Shown here: piece after piece, positions 43,814-52,408 of the stretch
How positions within the stretch are numbered: the stretch's first letter is position 1
Layout: every line of letters begins with the position of its first letter
Source: Hathewaya proteolytica DSM 3090
GTDB lineage: Bacteria > Bacillota > Clostridia > Clostridiales > Clostridiaceae
Direction of reading: 5' to 3'
Assembly: GCF_900142225.1 (NCBI RefSeq)
Contig: NZ_FRAD01000017.1
Span: 1 to 64,000, forward strand
Length of the DNA: 64,000 nt
Made by a program: the position numbers and the translations under genes
Notes under the pieces: model-generated
Databases searched by the model: none
The model's input: only the letters and a program-made list of their open reading frames with translations
What the model was told of the DNA's origin: nothing

Positions 43814-46800
43814 ATGCTAAAAATAGCTTATTATACAGCGGTAGATACGTATTTATCAGTAATCAGCAAGGCTTATGATGAAACAAATAAGGATGAAATT
43901 CAATTGAAAGTGTGGCACAAGCGAAATTTGGCTTTAAAAAGGTGCAGGGAAGAGTTGGATATATTTTTAAAGGAAGCGGATATTTTTATCATTCAACTTA
44001 TGGGAAATGAAGATAGTCTTCCAGGTTTTAGCGATATAATGCAAGAGCTGCCACGTGGATTGAAAATTTACCTTCATGGAACTACTGAATATTCTATGAA
44101 ATTGGCGGCGAAATATAATACCATAGAAGGCAAAGTGGCAAAGATGATGTTCTCTTATATCGTCAACAGTGGCAGTAGAAACTTTGTAAATATGTTTAAA
44201 TATTTAAATAATGTTTTTAATAAAGGAAATGAACCCTACGAAAATCCTAAAACTTTGCCTTGGGAGGGAATTTATCATCCAAAGCTAGGTACATTTTCTA
44301 CTTTAGATGATTATTTAAAGGAAAATTATGATGAAAGCAAAATCACCATTGGTATAAGTTTTTATAGGAATTATTGGCTAAATGGCGATGTTTTGTTTGT
44401 GGACAGTTTGGTTGAAAAAATAGAAGCTATGGGGTGCAATGCCCTTCCTGTCTTTGTGTCTACATATAAAGATCAGAATTTAGGGAATCTTGGCATTGCA
44501 GGGGCATACAAAAAATATTTCATTAAGGATGATAAACCGGTCATAGATGTGTTAATTAATGTTGTAATGTTTGCCAATGGTGTTGTGGGTGAGGAACATA
44601 AAAAATATCTAGATGTGATAGATGTACCAGTAATTCAAGCAATTCTAAATACGGATAGTTATAAAGTTTGGAAAAAGGAAAACTACGGCCTTTTGCCGTC
44701 AGCTTTGTCCATAGATGTGGCATTGCCAGAATTTGATGGTGGTATAATCACTGTACCCATTGCTCACAAGGAGACTAGGATAAATAAGTATTCAGGTATA
44801 CCTGTTGTGTCTTATATTCCATGTGTAGAGCGCATAAACAAAATTGTAAATATAGCCAAGAATTATGCCCAGCTTAGAAGTATGGACAACAGTGAGAAAA
44901 AAGTAGCTATAATAATGCACAATTATCCGCCTAAAAATGAATTTATTGGATGTGCCTATGGTCTTGATACGCAGCAGAGCATAATTAATATACTTAAAGC
45001 ATTAAAAGATGAAGGTATATTGGTGGAAAAAATATACGAAAATTCTGGCGAACTTATGGATGAACTTTTGAAGTGTGCTACAGGTCATGAAGGTTGGAAT
45101 ACGGATGAAAAAATAAAAAACTCTAAGTTTGTAACTAGGCAGCAGTACCTTCAGTGGTTTGAAGGAGTAGAAGAAAAAGTAAAAGATGAAATGGTAGATA
45201 AGTGGGGTACACCACTTGGTGATGGCATGGTTTACGATGATAATATAATCATTCCGGGCGTGGTCAATGGCAATGTATTTATTGGTATACAGCCCACTAG
45301 GGGATTTTCCATGGATCCTGGAGCTATATACCATAGTCCAGATATACCTATGGGACATCATTATTTAGCTTACTACAGGTGGATAAAGTATAAATTTAAA
45401 GCTAATGCTGTGATTCACATGGGAAAGCACGGCTCTTTGGAATGGTTGCCAGGAAAGGCTGTGGCATTATCTGAAGAATGTAATAGTGATGTTGTTATTG
45501 ATGATTTACCTAATATCTATCCGTATATTATCAATAATCCAGGGGAGGGTACTCAAGCTAAAAGGCGAAGTTATGCGTGCATAATAGATCACTTAGAACC
45601 TGCCATGGAGAATGCTGGCCTGTACGAAGAGTTGGAAGAGCTAGAAAACAAAATAGATGAATATTATGAGGCAAAAACCTATCAATCAGATAAGTGTGAG
45701 GGTATGGAGAAGGACATAGAGGAGTTAATAAATAAATGTGCTTTGGAACAGGATCTTAAATTAGAAGAAGTATGTTTTCAGGATAAACTTCAAAAAGTTC
45801 ATGGATATCTCAATGAAATGAAGGATACACTTATAAACAATGGGCTTCATATTTTAGGTCAATATCCTGAAGGGGAAAACATGGTAAAGTTTTTAGTAGC
45901 CTTAACTAGGTTGTCTAATTCAGATGTGCCATCTCTAAGAGAAACTATAGCTATGGCCTACGGATATTCTATAGACTATCTATATGAAAATATTGGAATT
46001 ATTGTAGAACATAACAAAACAGGTGGACAAATCATCGAAGATATCAATGACAGGTCCGTTGAATTAGTGCAATTTGCCATGGATAATGAAGATTGTGATA
46101 TAAGACAAAGGATATTTAGCAATTTTGTATTATGTCAAGAAGAATTATGTAACATTATTAAATACATTAAGCACCATCTTTTGAATAAAATATGTAGAAC
46201 CAGGGAGGAAATAGAGCATTTAGTAGATGCTATAAATGGGAGATTCATACCACCTGGCCCTTCAGGAGCACCAACTAGGGGACAAGCAGATATCCTTCCC
46301 ACAGGGAGGAATTTTTATACAGTAAATCCCTTTTCTATTCCATCACAATTTGCATGGAATACAGGTGTGGATTTAGGGAAACAATTATTGGAGAGGTATA
46401 GACAGGAGAATAATGGTGATTATCCTGAAAATGTGGGTATTGTTTTGTTTGGAAGTCCAACCATGAGAACTAGAGGTGAAGATGTGGCAGAAATATTATA
46501 CCTCATTGGTGTTAGACCTATATGGCAGCAAGGTGGTGCAACGGTGAAAGGTTTTCATATTATACCTCTAGAGGAGCTAGGCAGACCACGTATAGATGTA
46601 ACCATAAGGGCTAGTGGTTTTTTTAGAGATGGATTTCCTAATTTAATGGAACTCATAGATGAAGCTATACAGGAAGTGTCATCTATGCATGAAAAAGAAG
46701 AGCAGAATTATATTTTAAAGCATATGAACCAGGATATAAAAGATCTGATGGATCAGGGAACTAGTTTAGAAGAGGCTAGAGAAATAAGTTCTTACAGGAT

Positions 46801-47512
46801 ATTTAGTGCAAAACCTGGGGCATATGGTGCTGGTGTAAATACTCTGGTTGACGAGAAGAATTGGAAAACTAACAGCGATATGGCTAAGGTATACTTGGAA
46901 TGGGGTGGCTATGTGTACGGAAAAAAGGTTTACGGACAGTGTCACAAGGAAGCTTTTAAGAACAGGTTATCCAAACTGGATTTAGCAGTTAAAAATATAG
47001 ATACAAAGGAAACAGACGTCATTGCCAATGACGATAATTACGCATATTTAGGTGGTATGGTGGCAGCCACCACTGAGTTTAAAGGAAAAGCTATTAAAGG
47101 ATTTGTGGGAGATTCTTCTGACCCTACAAGAGTAAAGACTAAAGATATAAAAGAGGAAACAAAATTTCTTGTAAGGACTAAATTATTGAATCCTAAATGG
47201 TACAATGGCTTAAAGAAACATGGCTTTAAAGGTGCAACAGATGTTTCAAGAACTGTGGATTATGTATTTGGTTGGGGTGCTACCACAGGTGTAATAGACG
47301 ATTGGACATACAATCAGATAACAGAAAAATTCATAAAGGATAAAGATTTTTCAGAGTGGATGAAGGAAAATAATCCTTGGGCCTTGCAAAACATCATAGA
47401 GAGAATGCTAGAAGCAATTCAAAGAGAAATGTGGCATGTTGATGAGGAGACTGTAAAGGTACTAAAAAGAGAATGTTTAGACAATGAAAGTTTGTTAGAA
47501 AGAGATTTGTGA
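43814..47512 (+). CDS. cobN: CobN/magnesium-chelatase H-like cobaltochelatase subunit
   Basis: This protein of about 1230 residues matches the large porphyrin-binding chelatase subunit: IGIQPTRGFSMDPGAIYHSP, VIHMGKHGSLEWLPGKAVAL, FIPPGPSGAPTRGQADILPT and VNPFSIPSQFAWNTG. In cobalamin synthesis CobN inserts cobalt with CobS/CobT or ChlI/ChlD AAA partners. None lies in this window. It is the last gene of the riboswitch-controlled importer operon, so it may act on imported corrinoids or related rings. The ATG at 43814 follows AAGGG; 43802 is possible. Confidence 0.9.
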   Translation: MLKIAYYTAVDTYLSVISKAYDETNKDEIQLKVWHKRNLALKRCREELDIFLKEADIFIIQLMGNEDSLPGFSDIMQELPRGLKIYLHGTTEYSMKLAAKYNTIEGKVAKMMFSYIVNSGSRNFVNMFKYLNNVFNKGNEPYENPKTLPWEGIYHPKLGTFSTLDDYLKENYDESKITIGISFYRNYWLNGDVLFVDSLVEKIEAMGCNALPVFVSTYKDQNLGNLGIAGAYKKYFIKDDKPVIDVLINVVMFANGVVGEEHKKYLDVIDVPVIQAILNTDSYKVWKKENYGLLPSALSIDVALPEFDGGIITVPIAHKETRINKYSGIPVVSYIPCVERINKIVNIAKNYAQLRSMDNSEKKVAIIMHNYPPKNEFIGCAYGLDTQQSIINILKALKDEGILVEKIYENSGELMDELLKCATGHEGWNTDEKIKNSKFVTRQQYLQWFEGVEEKVKDEMVDKWGTPLGDGMVYDDNIIIPGVVNGNVFIGIQPTRGFSMDPGAIYHSPDIPMGHHYLAYYRWIKYKFKANAVIHMGKHGSLEWLPGKAVALSEECNSDVVIDDLPNIYPYIINNPGEGTQAKRRSYACIIDHLEPAMENAGLYEELEELENKIDEYYEAKTYQSDKCEGMEKDIEELINKCALEQDLKLEEVCFQDKLQKVHGYLNEMKDTLINNGLHILGQYPEGENMVKFLVALTRLSNSDVPSLRETIAMAYGYSIDYLYENIGIIVEHNKTGGQIIEDINDRSVELVQFAMDNEDCDIRQRIFSNFVLCQEELCNIIKYIKHHLLNKICRTREEIEHLVDAINGRFIPPGPSGAPTRGQADILPTGRNFYTVNPFSIPSQFAWNTGVDLGKQLLERYRQENNGDYPENVGIVLFGSPTMRTRGEDVAEILYLIGVRPIWQQGGATVKGFHIIPLEELGRPRIDVTIRASGFFRDGFPNLMELIDEAIQEVSSMHEKEEQNYILKHMNQDIKDLMDQGTSLEEAREISSYRIFSAKPGAYGAGVNTLVDEKNWKTNSDMAKVYLEWGGYVYGKKVYGQCHKEAFKNRLSKLDLAVKNIDTKETDVIANDDNYAYLGGMVAATTEFKGKAIKGFVGDSSDPTRVKTKDIKEETKFLVRTKLLNPKWYNGLKKHGFKGATDVSRTVDYVFGWGATTGVIDDWTYNQITEKFIKDKDFSEWMKENNPWALQNIIERMLEAIQREMWHVDEETVKVLKRECLDNESLLERDL

Positions 47513-47517
47513 TATAC

Positions 47518-47562
47518 AAAACAAGCTACACTTTAGGTAAAACTGAAGTAGTAGCTTGTTTG
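47518..47562. terminator. Bidirectional terminator between cobN and cysteine desulfurase
   Basis: ACAAGCTAC pairs with GTAGCTTGT, with T-rich tracts on both strands (TTTGTTG downstream, TTTTGTAT on the minus strand). Confidence 0.8.
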
Positions 47563-47581
47563 TTGTTATATGAGTTAATTT

Positions 47582-48739
47582 CTATTTCATCATCTCTTGT
47601 ATTGTTTTCAATGCATATTCAATGTCTTCTTTTGTATTGAAATACCCTATGCTGAATCTTATGGTGCCATCTGGGAAGGTGCCAAGGGTTTCATGAGCTG
47701 ATGGGGCACAATGCATTCCGCAACGTGTGGATATGCCGTAATCACGACTTAAAGTGTGTGCAAATTCCCCCATGTCTTTGTCCACCAAAGTTATTGACAC
47801 TGTGGATAACCTTTGTGACATATCCTCGAGATCGTGGTGGCCAACTATGCGCAATCCTGGGATTTCCTTTAACCCATTCATGAATACTTTGCAAAGTTCC
47901 ATTTCGTGAGTGTGGATAGCTTCAAGGCCCGTTTTCATTATAAATTTTAGGGAGGTGTTTAAAGAAAGAATTCCTATGACATTGGGCGTTCCACCTTCAA
48001 ATTTATCAGGCATATATGAGGGTTGCTCTTCTTTGTCGGAAAGACTGCCTGTCCCACCTTCAATTAAAGGGCATACTTCTTTGTTTAATCTGTCATTGAT
48101 AAGGAATCCACCAATACCTGGGGCTGCTAACAGTGACTTATGACCTGTGAAACAAAGGCAGTCTATATTAAATTTCTCCATGTCTATAGGCAATACACCA
48201 GCGCTTTGAGCGGCATCTACAATGAAAAATAAATTATGTTTCTTGCATATTTCTCCAACCTGTTCAAGAGGCAAAACGGTACCACATACATTAGAACAGT
48301 GAGTCATTATTATGGCCTTTGTATTTGATTTTATGTACTTTTCAATAATTGTAGGATCTAGATCTCCTTTTCTAGAGCAGGGAACTCTGGAAAATTCTAT
48401 TCCTTTTTTAGAAAGGGACGTCAGTGGGCGCATTACGGCATTGTGTTCCATGGAGGATACTATGACGTGATCACCAGATTTTAAAAGGCCTTTCATTACT
48501 ACATTCAAGCTTTCAGTTATATTTTTTGTGAATATAACATTTTCAGGCTTATTAAAGTTAAATAATTCACAAAGCAATTCTCTCGTTTCAAAAATAGTAT
48601 TTTCTGTGGAAAAAGCGTCGCTGTAAGTGCTTCTATTTACGGAAGAACCGCAGTTTAGTAGATAATCTGAAATTACATTTTCTATGCCAGGAGCTTTTGG
48701 ATAGGAAGTAGCTCCGTTGTCTAAATATATTTTTTTCAT
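47582..48739 (-). CDS. Cysteine desulfurase family aminotransferase (class V)
   Basis: The 385-residue PLP enzyme starts IYLDNGATSYPKAPGIENVI and has the cofactor segment FIVDAAQSAGVLPID. The PLP Lys lies in CFTGHKSLLAAPG, and a Cys-containing loop RCGMHCAPSAHETLGTF takes the place of the active-site Cys loop. It would free sulfur or selenium from (seleno)cysteine. It is divergent from a YedE/TusA/DUF3343 cluster; in many selenium-using bacteria this desulfurase subfamily occurs together with them. No iron-sulfur scaffold gene is adjacent, which argues against an IscS housekeeping role. Confidence 0.88.
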   Translation of the reverse strand: MKKIYLDNGATSYPKAPGIENVISDYLLNCGSSVNRSTYSDAFSTENTIFETRELLCELFNFNKPENVIFTKNITESLNVVMKGLLKSGDHVIVSSMEHNAVMRPLTSLSKKGIEFSRVPCSRKGDLDPTIIEKYIKSNTKAIIMTHCSNVCGTVLPLEQVGEICKKHNLFFIVDAAQSAGVLPIDMEKFNIDCLCFTGHKSLLAAPGIGGFLINDRLNKEVCPLIEGGTGSLSDKEEQPSYMPDKFEGGTPNVIGILSLNTSLKFIMKTGLEAIHTHEMELCKVFMNGLKEIPGLRIVGHHDLEDMSQRLSTVSITLVDKDMGEFAHTLSRDYGISTRCGMHCAPSAHETLGTFPDGTIRFSIGYFNTKEDIEYALKTIQEMMK

Positions 48740-48989
48740 ACATTTTCTCCAATCATCATTGTTAATATTCTTATTATTTATTATACCTTAATTTCATGAA
48801 ATATGGGTAGTGTGAAGGAGTAAAAATATGACTATAGAAAATTTAAATAGATAGATAAAAAACTATTTAAAATATGTATTTGATATGAATATAACAAATC
48901 ACTTTGATATAATTACTGTGGAACTTATAAGTAAAAACATAGAAAATGGTATGTGGTACCATAAAAAACAAAAAATTAGGAGGGTAATT

Positions 48990-50093
48990 ATGAAAGACAA
49001 AAAGGGTATTATTATTATCATTGCCGGTGCTATCATAGGGTTTTTATCGGCTTCGCTGGTAAAAATGGGTAACCCAGGCAATATGGGTTTGTGTATCGCT
49101 TGTTTCCTTAGAGATATTGCAGGAGCAGTTGGAATACACAATGCAAAAATTGTTCAGTACATAAGACCAGAGGTAATTGGTATAGTAATCGGAGCATTTT
49201 GCATGAGTTTAATCGGAAAGGAATTTAAATCAAAGGGTGGTTCCTCTCCATTTACAAGATTTATACTAGGCTTTATGGTTATGATAGGAGCTTTAATGTT
49301 CCTTGGATGCCCAATGAGAATGGTACTTAGAATTGCTGGTGGAGACATGAATGCAGTTGTAGGTCTTGTTGGATTTATTGCAGGTATTCTTGTAGGTATT
49401 GTATGCCTTAAAAAAGGTTTTTCGCTTAGAAGAACATACAAACAAGGCATGATTGAAGGAACATCGATTTCAATTGTAAATGTAGCATTGCTTATATTAT
49501 TAATTGCAGCACCTGCATTTATTATATTCAGTGCTGAAGGACCTGGTTCTATGCATGCACCAATATACTTTGCTTTAGGTGTTGGTATGGTAGCAGGAAT
49601 AATTGGACAAAAGACAAGATTGTGTATGGTTGGCGGTATCAGAGATACAGTTATGTTCAAAGATACTTATTTATTAAAAGGATTTTTAAGTATTATTTTG
49701 TTTGCATTTATAGGCAATTTAATTTTTGGACAGTTTAAATTCGGTTTTGAGGGACAACCTATAGCTCATAATGATGGTCTTTGGAATTTCCTTGGAATGG
49801 TAGTTGTTGGATGGGGCAGTGTTCTTTTAGGCGGATGTCCATTTAGACAACTTATATTGGCTGGTGAAGGCAACAGTGACTCATCTATCACTATACTTGG
49901 AATGGTACTAGGTGCAGCTTTCTGCCATAACTTCAAACTTGCTTCATCAGGTAAAGGACCTACTCCAAATGGTAAGGTTGCAGTTATTATATGTGTTGTA
50001 GTACTCCTTGTAATATCTTACTTAAATTCTGAAAAGTTCGCTGATAAAAAGGCAAAGAATAAAGAAAAGGGTGTGAAAGTTAATGCTAATTAA
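48990..50093 (+). CDS. yedE: YedE-family putative selenium/sulfur transporter
   Basis: This 367-residue membrane protein has about ten helices and two YeeE/YedE halves, with the signature GNPGNMGLCIACFLRDIAGA and conserved Cys in MFLGCPMRM and LLGGCPFRQL. The GNMGLCIACFLRD form is that of the selenium-associated YedE branch. ATG at 48990 follows TTAGGAGGG; the upstream in-frame ATG at 48885 lacks a site. It overlaps the TusA-like gene by 11 bp, so the two are coupled. Confidence 0.88.
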   Translation: MKDKKGIIIIIAGAIIGFLSASLVKMGNPGNMGLCIACFLRDIAGAVGIHNAKIVQYIRPEVIGIVIGAFCMSLIGKEFKSKGGSSPFTRFILGFMVMIGALMFLGCPMRMVLRIAGGDMNAVVGLVGFIAGILVGIVCLKKGFSLRRTYKQGMIEGTSISIVNVALLILLIAAPAFIIFSAEGPGSMHAPIYFALGVGMVAGIIGQKTRLCMVGGIRDTVMFKDTYLLKGFLSIILFAFIGNLIFGQFKFGFEGQPIAHNDGLWNFLGMVVVGWGSVLLGGCPFRQLILAGEGNSDSSITILGMVLGAAFCHNFKLASSGKGPTPNGKVAVIICVVVLLVISYLNSEKFADKKAKNKEKGVKVNAN

Positions 50094-50292
50094 TGCAAGA
50101 GGATTATCTTGCCCACAGCCAGTAATTCTTGCAAAAGAAGCTGTAGACAAGGGTGAAAAAGAAGTTGAAGTGCTGGTAGATGATGGAGCTCCAAAGGAAA
50201 ATGTACCAAGATTCCTTACTAATGCTGGATATAAGGTTACAGTAAAGGAAGACAACGATGAAGATGGATACGTAATAACAGCAATCAAATAG
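50083..50292 (+). CDS. TusA/SirA-like sulfur (selenium) carrier protein
   Basis: The 69-residue protein has the carrier motif GLSCPQPVILAKEAV, whose Cys takes a persulfide or perselenide, and ends in a small beta strand DGYVITAIK. It is short, without the C-terminal DsrE-like half of the YedF selenium proteins. It starts within the end of yedE. The set desulfurase, transporter, TusA and DUF3343 suggests a sulfur or selenium relay. Confidence 0.9.
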   Translation: MLINARGLSCPQPVILAKEAVDKGEKEVEVLVDDGAPKENVPRFLTNAGYKVTVKEDNDEDGYVITAIK

Positions 50293-50378
50293 GCAAAATA
50301 GTTATGGTATTGACAATAATAAGGGTTATGATAATATAACAGGGGAATGTAAATTGTCAATATGAACGGAGAATTACT

Positions 50379-50612
50379 ATGGAATATTTAGGTTTGTTTT
50401 TTACGCATTCGGGTGCAATAAAATTTAAGCGAATACTTGACGCAAAGAGTAGTCCCTGCGAGCTTATGCCAGTGCCAAGGAAGCTTAGTTCCAATTGTGG
50501 CATCTGCGCTAAGTTTTATTCGGAATCTGTGGAAGATGACATCAATGATGAGGTAGAGAAAATCTATCAGGTTTCAGATGAGGGGTACAAGCTTATATAC
50601 GACGCTGAATAA
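50379..50612 (+). CDS. DUF3343 putative Se/S carrier-like protein
   Basis: The 77-residue protein has the DUF3343 signature LMPVPRKLSSNCGICAKFYS with two Cys, after an N-terminal FFTHSGAIKFKRILDA. DUF3343 proteins occur with YedE and TusA and are proposed Se/S carriers; the biochemistry is not settled. It lies 86 bp after the TusA-like gene and is followed by a terminator that ends the cluster. Confidence 0.88.
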   Translation: MEYLGLFFTHSGAIKFKRILDAKSSPCELMPVPRKLSSNCGICAKFYSESVEDDINDEVEKIYQVSDEGYKLIYDAE

Positions 50613-50620
50613 TTTTAATT

Positions 50621-50671
50621 AAAATAGGCTTATACTATGGGTGAAAAACTTGTGGTATAGGCCTATTTTTT
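50621..50671 (+). terminator. Terminator after DUF3343 gene
   Basis: AAAATAGGC and ATAC pair with GTAT and GCCTATTTT, followed by a T-run and G. Confidence 0.85.
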
Positions 50672-50763
50672 GTAGAAAAATGTGGTATTATTCTCATTGA
50701 CAATGGGCAATGAGTGTTATAAAATATATTCAATACTCTTTGCACTGCATACAAATCTACAGT

Positions 50764-50880
50764 ACAAACTGAGCAGGCGATGAACATAGGATTTATGTTG
50801 TTGTGTTCGTGGGGCCGGGCCACTCTTTGGTGGCAGCAGATGAATATTATTTAATTATTAACATCTGTGGGACAGTAGTT
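50764..50880 (+). ncRNA. NiCo (czcD) riboswitch
   Basis: The blocks match the NiCo aptamer in order: ACTGAGCAGGCGATGA, then GGCCGGGCCAC, GGTGGCAGCAGATG, CATCTG and GTGGGACAGT. They give a four-way junction: P1 AAACTG with CAGTAGTTT (bulged), P2 ATGAACATA with TTGTGTTCGT, P3 GGGCCAC with GGTGGC, P4 CAGATG with CATCTG. Binding of Co(II) or Ni(II) should turn on the downstream CDF exporter. Confidence 0.88.
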
Positions 50881-50909
50881 TACTATTATTGTTCCATAGG
50901 TGTTTTTTC
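50866..50909 (+). terminator. Terminator overlapping the NiCo aptamer 3' end
   Basis: TGGGACAGTAG pairs imperfectly with CTATTATTGTTCCA, followed by six T at 50902-50908. It shares bases with P1 and P4 of the aptamer, so metal binding should disrupt it. Confidence 0.65.
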
Positions 50910-50991
50910 TTTACCCCAATTGGAACTGAATCACTGATTGATTTTGCATGTGCCATAGAGCTATCTTACTAATTTGGGAGGGTAACTTTTT

Positions 50992-51924
50992 ATGGAACAA
51001 AACAATTTAAATTCAAAGAACACTAGAGATTTTAAAGAGGACAAAAAAATAGCTATGAGGGTATCTACTATAAGCGTTATAGTCAATGTGATCTTGTCAT
51101 TATTAAAGCTTATAGCTGGTATTGTTGCAAAGTCTGGGGCAATGGTTTCTGATGCCGTTCACTCAGCTTCTGATGTATTTAGCACTTTTATCGTTATGGT
51201 TGGTGTGACTATGTCCAATAGAAAATCCGATAAGGAACATCAGTATGGGCATGAAAGGTTGGAATGTGTAGCGTCTATACTACTAGCTGTTACATTAGCT
51301 GGTATTGGAGCTATAATAGGCTATAAAGCTATCATTAAGATTGTCGGGGGGGATTATGGTTCCTTAGAGATCCCAGGTTTCTTGGCATTGGCTGCAGCAG
51401 TGGTGTCTATTGTAGTAAAGGAATGGATGTATTGGTTTACAAGGGCTGCAGCAAAAAAAATTAATTCAGGTGCTTTGATGGCAGATGCTTGGCATCATCG
51501 TTCAGACGCATTATCGTCTATAGGCTCATTTATAGGTATATTTGGAGCTAGACTTGGCTTCCCCATTCTAGACCCTATAGCTAGTGTTGTCATCTGTATA
51601 TTCATAATAAAGGTGGCTTACGATGTATTTATGGATTCCATAGACAAATTGGTAGACAAAGCGTGCCCACAGGAAACCATAGAGGAAATGAAGGCAGTCA
51701 TAATGAATAATGAAAATGTGGGAAATATTGATGACATAAGGAGCCGTCTTTTTGGCTCACGGATTTATGTAGATGTAGAAATTGCCTTAAAAGGGGATAT
51801 GTCCTTAGAGGAGGCTCATAATATAGCGGAACAGGTTCACGACGACATAGAGGAACATTTCCCAGATGTAAAGCATTGTATGGTACACGTAAATCCTTTA
51901 GAACGTGGGGGGCACCATATATAA
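50992..51924 (+). CDS. CDF family Co/Ni exporter
   Basis: The 310-residue membrane antiporter has six helices with the metal site VSDAVHSASDVFSTF in TM2, QYGHERLE in the loop, MADAWHHRSDALSS in TM5 and a C-terminal dimerisation domain (IDDIRSRLFGSRIYVDVEIA). A NiCo riboswitch upstream indicates cobalt or nickel as substrate; this is stronger evidence than the protein sequence itself. GGGAGG precedes the ATG. It differs clearly from the CDF protein at 367-1248. Confidence 0.92.
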   Translation: MEQNNLNSKNTRDFKEDKKIAMRVSTISVIVNVILSLLKLIAGIVAKSGAMVSDAVHSASDVFSTFIVMVGVTMSNRKSDKEHQYGHERLECVASILLAVTLAGIGAIIGYKAIIKIVGGDYGSLEIPGFLALAAAVVSIVVKEWMYWFTRAAAKKINSGALMADAWHHRSDALSSIGSFIGIFGARLGFPILDPIASVVICIFIIKVAYDVFMDSIDKLVDKACPQETIEEMKAVIMNNENVGNIDDIRSRLFGSRIYVDVEIALKGDMSLEEAHNIAEQVHDDIEEHFPDVKHCMVHVNPLERGGHHI

Positions 51925-51948
51925 AAATTACGTCCTTATGAATTGAAT

Positions 51949-52047
51949 ATGAGCATAGGTTATTCGTTATTTTATAAAAATGACGATAAAACACTGGATC
52001 AATTGATAGAAGAGGCAGATAAAAGTATGTATATGATGAAAAATTAG
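51949..52047 (+). pseudogene. C-terminal remnant of a GGDEF domain
   Basis: A 32-codon frame reads MSIGYSLFYKNDDKTLDQLI then EEADKSMYMMKN and stops. This is the typical last helix pair of a diguanylate cyclase (SIGYS...LIEEADKSMY). No upstream GGDEF sequence is present; the CDF gene ends 24 bp before. It is a leftover from a deletion or transfer. Confidence 0.75.
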
Positions 52048-52114
52048 TTGAAATTTATATACATATAATATATAATTAATATTGAATATAAAAAATAATA
52101 TAAAAATATGCCTA

Positions 52115-52275
52115 GGGTAGAGGCGCTGTGATTAAGAGTATATATCTGGAATCTTGCAAGATGTAGATGGGTATAGAAAGGAGTCATGGCCGAAGGTCAA
52201 AAATGTTGCAGATTTTTGGTCTGGCCATGCATAAAATATATGCATGGCTGTCACTTATTTAAGTGGAGAACTACA
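52115..52275 (+). ncRNA. Lysine riboswitch (L box)
   Basis: The aptamer follows the B. subtilis lysC leader pattern: GGGTAGAGGCGC, AAGAGTAT, AAAGGAGTCATGGCCGAAGG, GGTCTGGCCATGC, GGCTGTCACTTATTTAAGTG and GGAGAACTAC closing P1 with GTAG. It precedes lysC-lysA and a terminator, so lysine should shut the operon off. Confidence 0.95.
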
Positions 52276-52316
52276 GGGTCATCTTAAGTTGTATTAATTG
52301 CGTGTAAAACGTATAT

Positions 52317-52355
52317 AGGATGCGATAAGGTTGAGCCTTATGGCATCCTTTTTGT
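52317..52355 (+). terminator. Lysine-riboswitch terminator
   Basis: AGGATGC and ATAAGG pair with CCTTAT and GCATCCT, followed by TTTTTG. It lies between the aptamer and lysC. Confidence 0.9.
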
Positions 52356-52408
52356 TTCTTACAGGTGTCTCAAGTTCTGACGAGTTAGGCAGAAACGGGA
52401 GAATGCAT

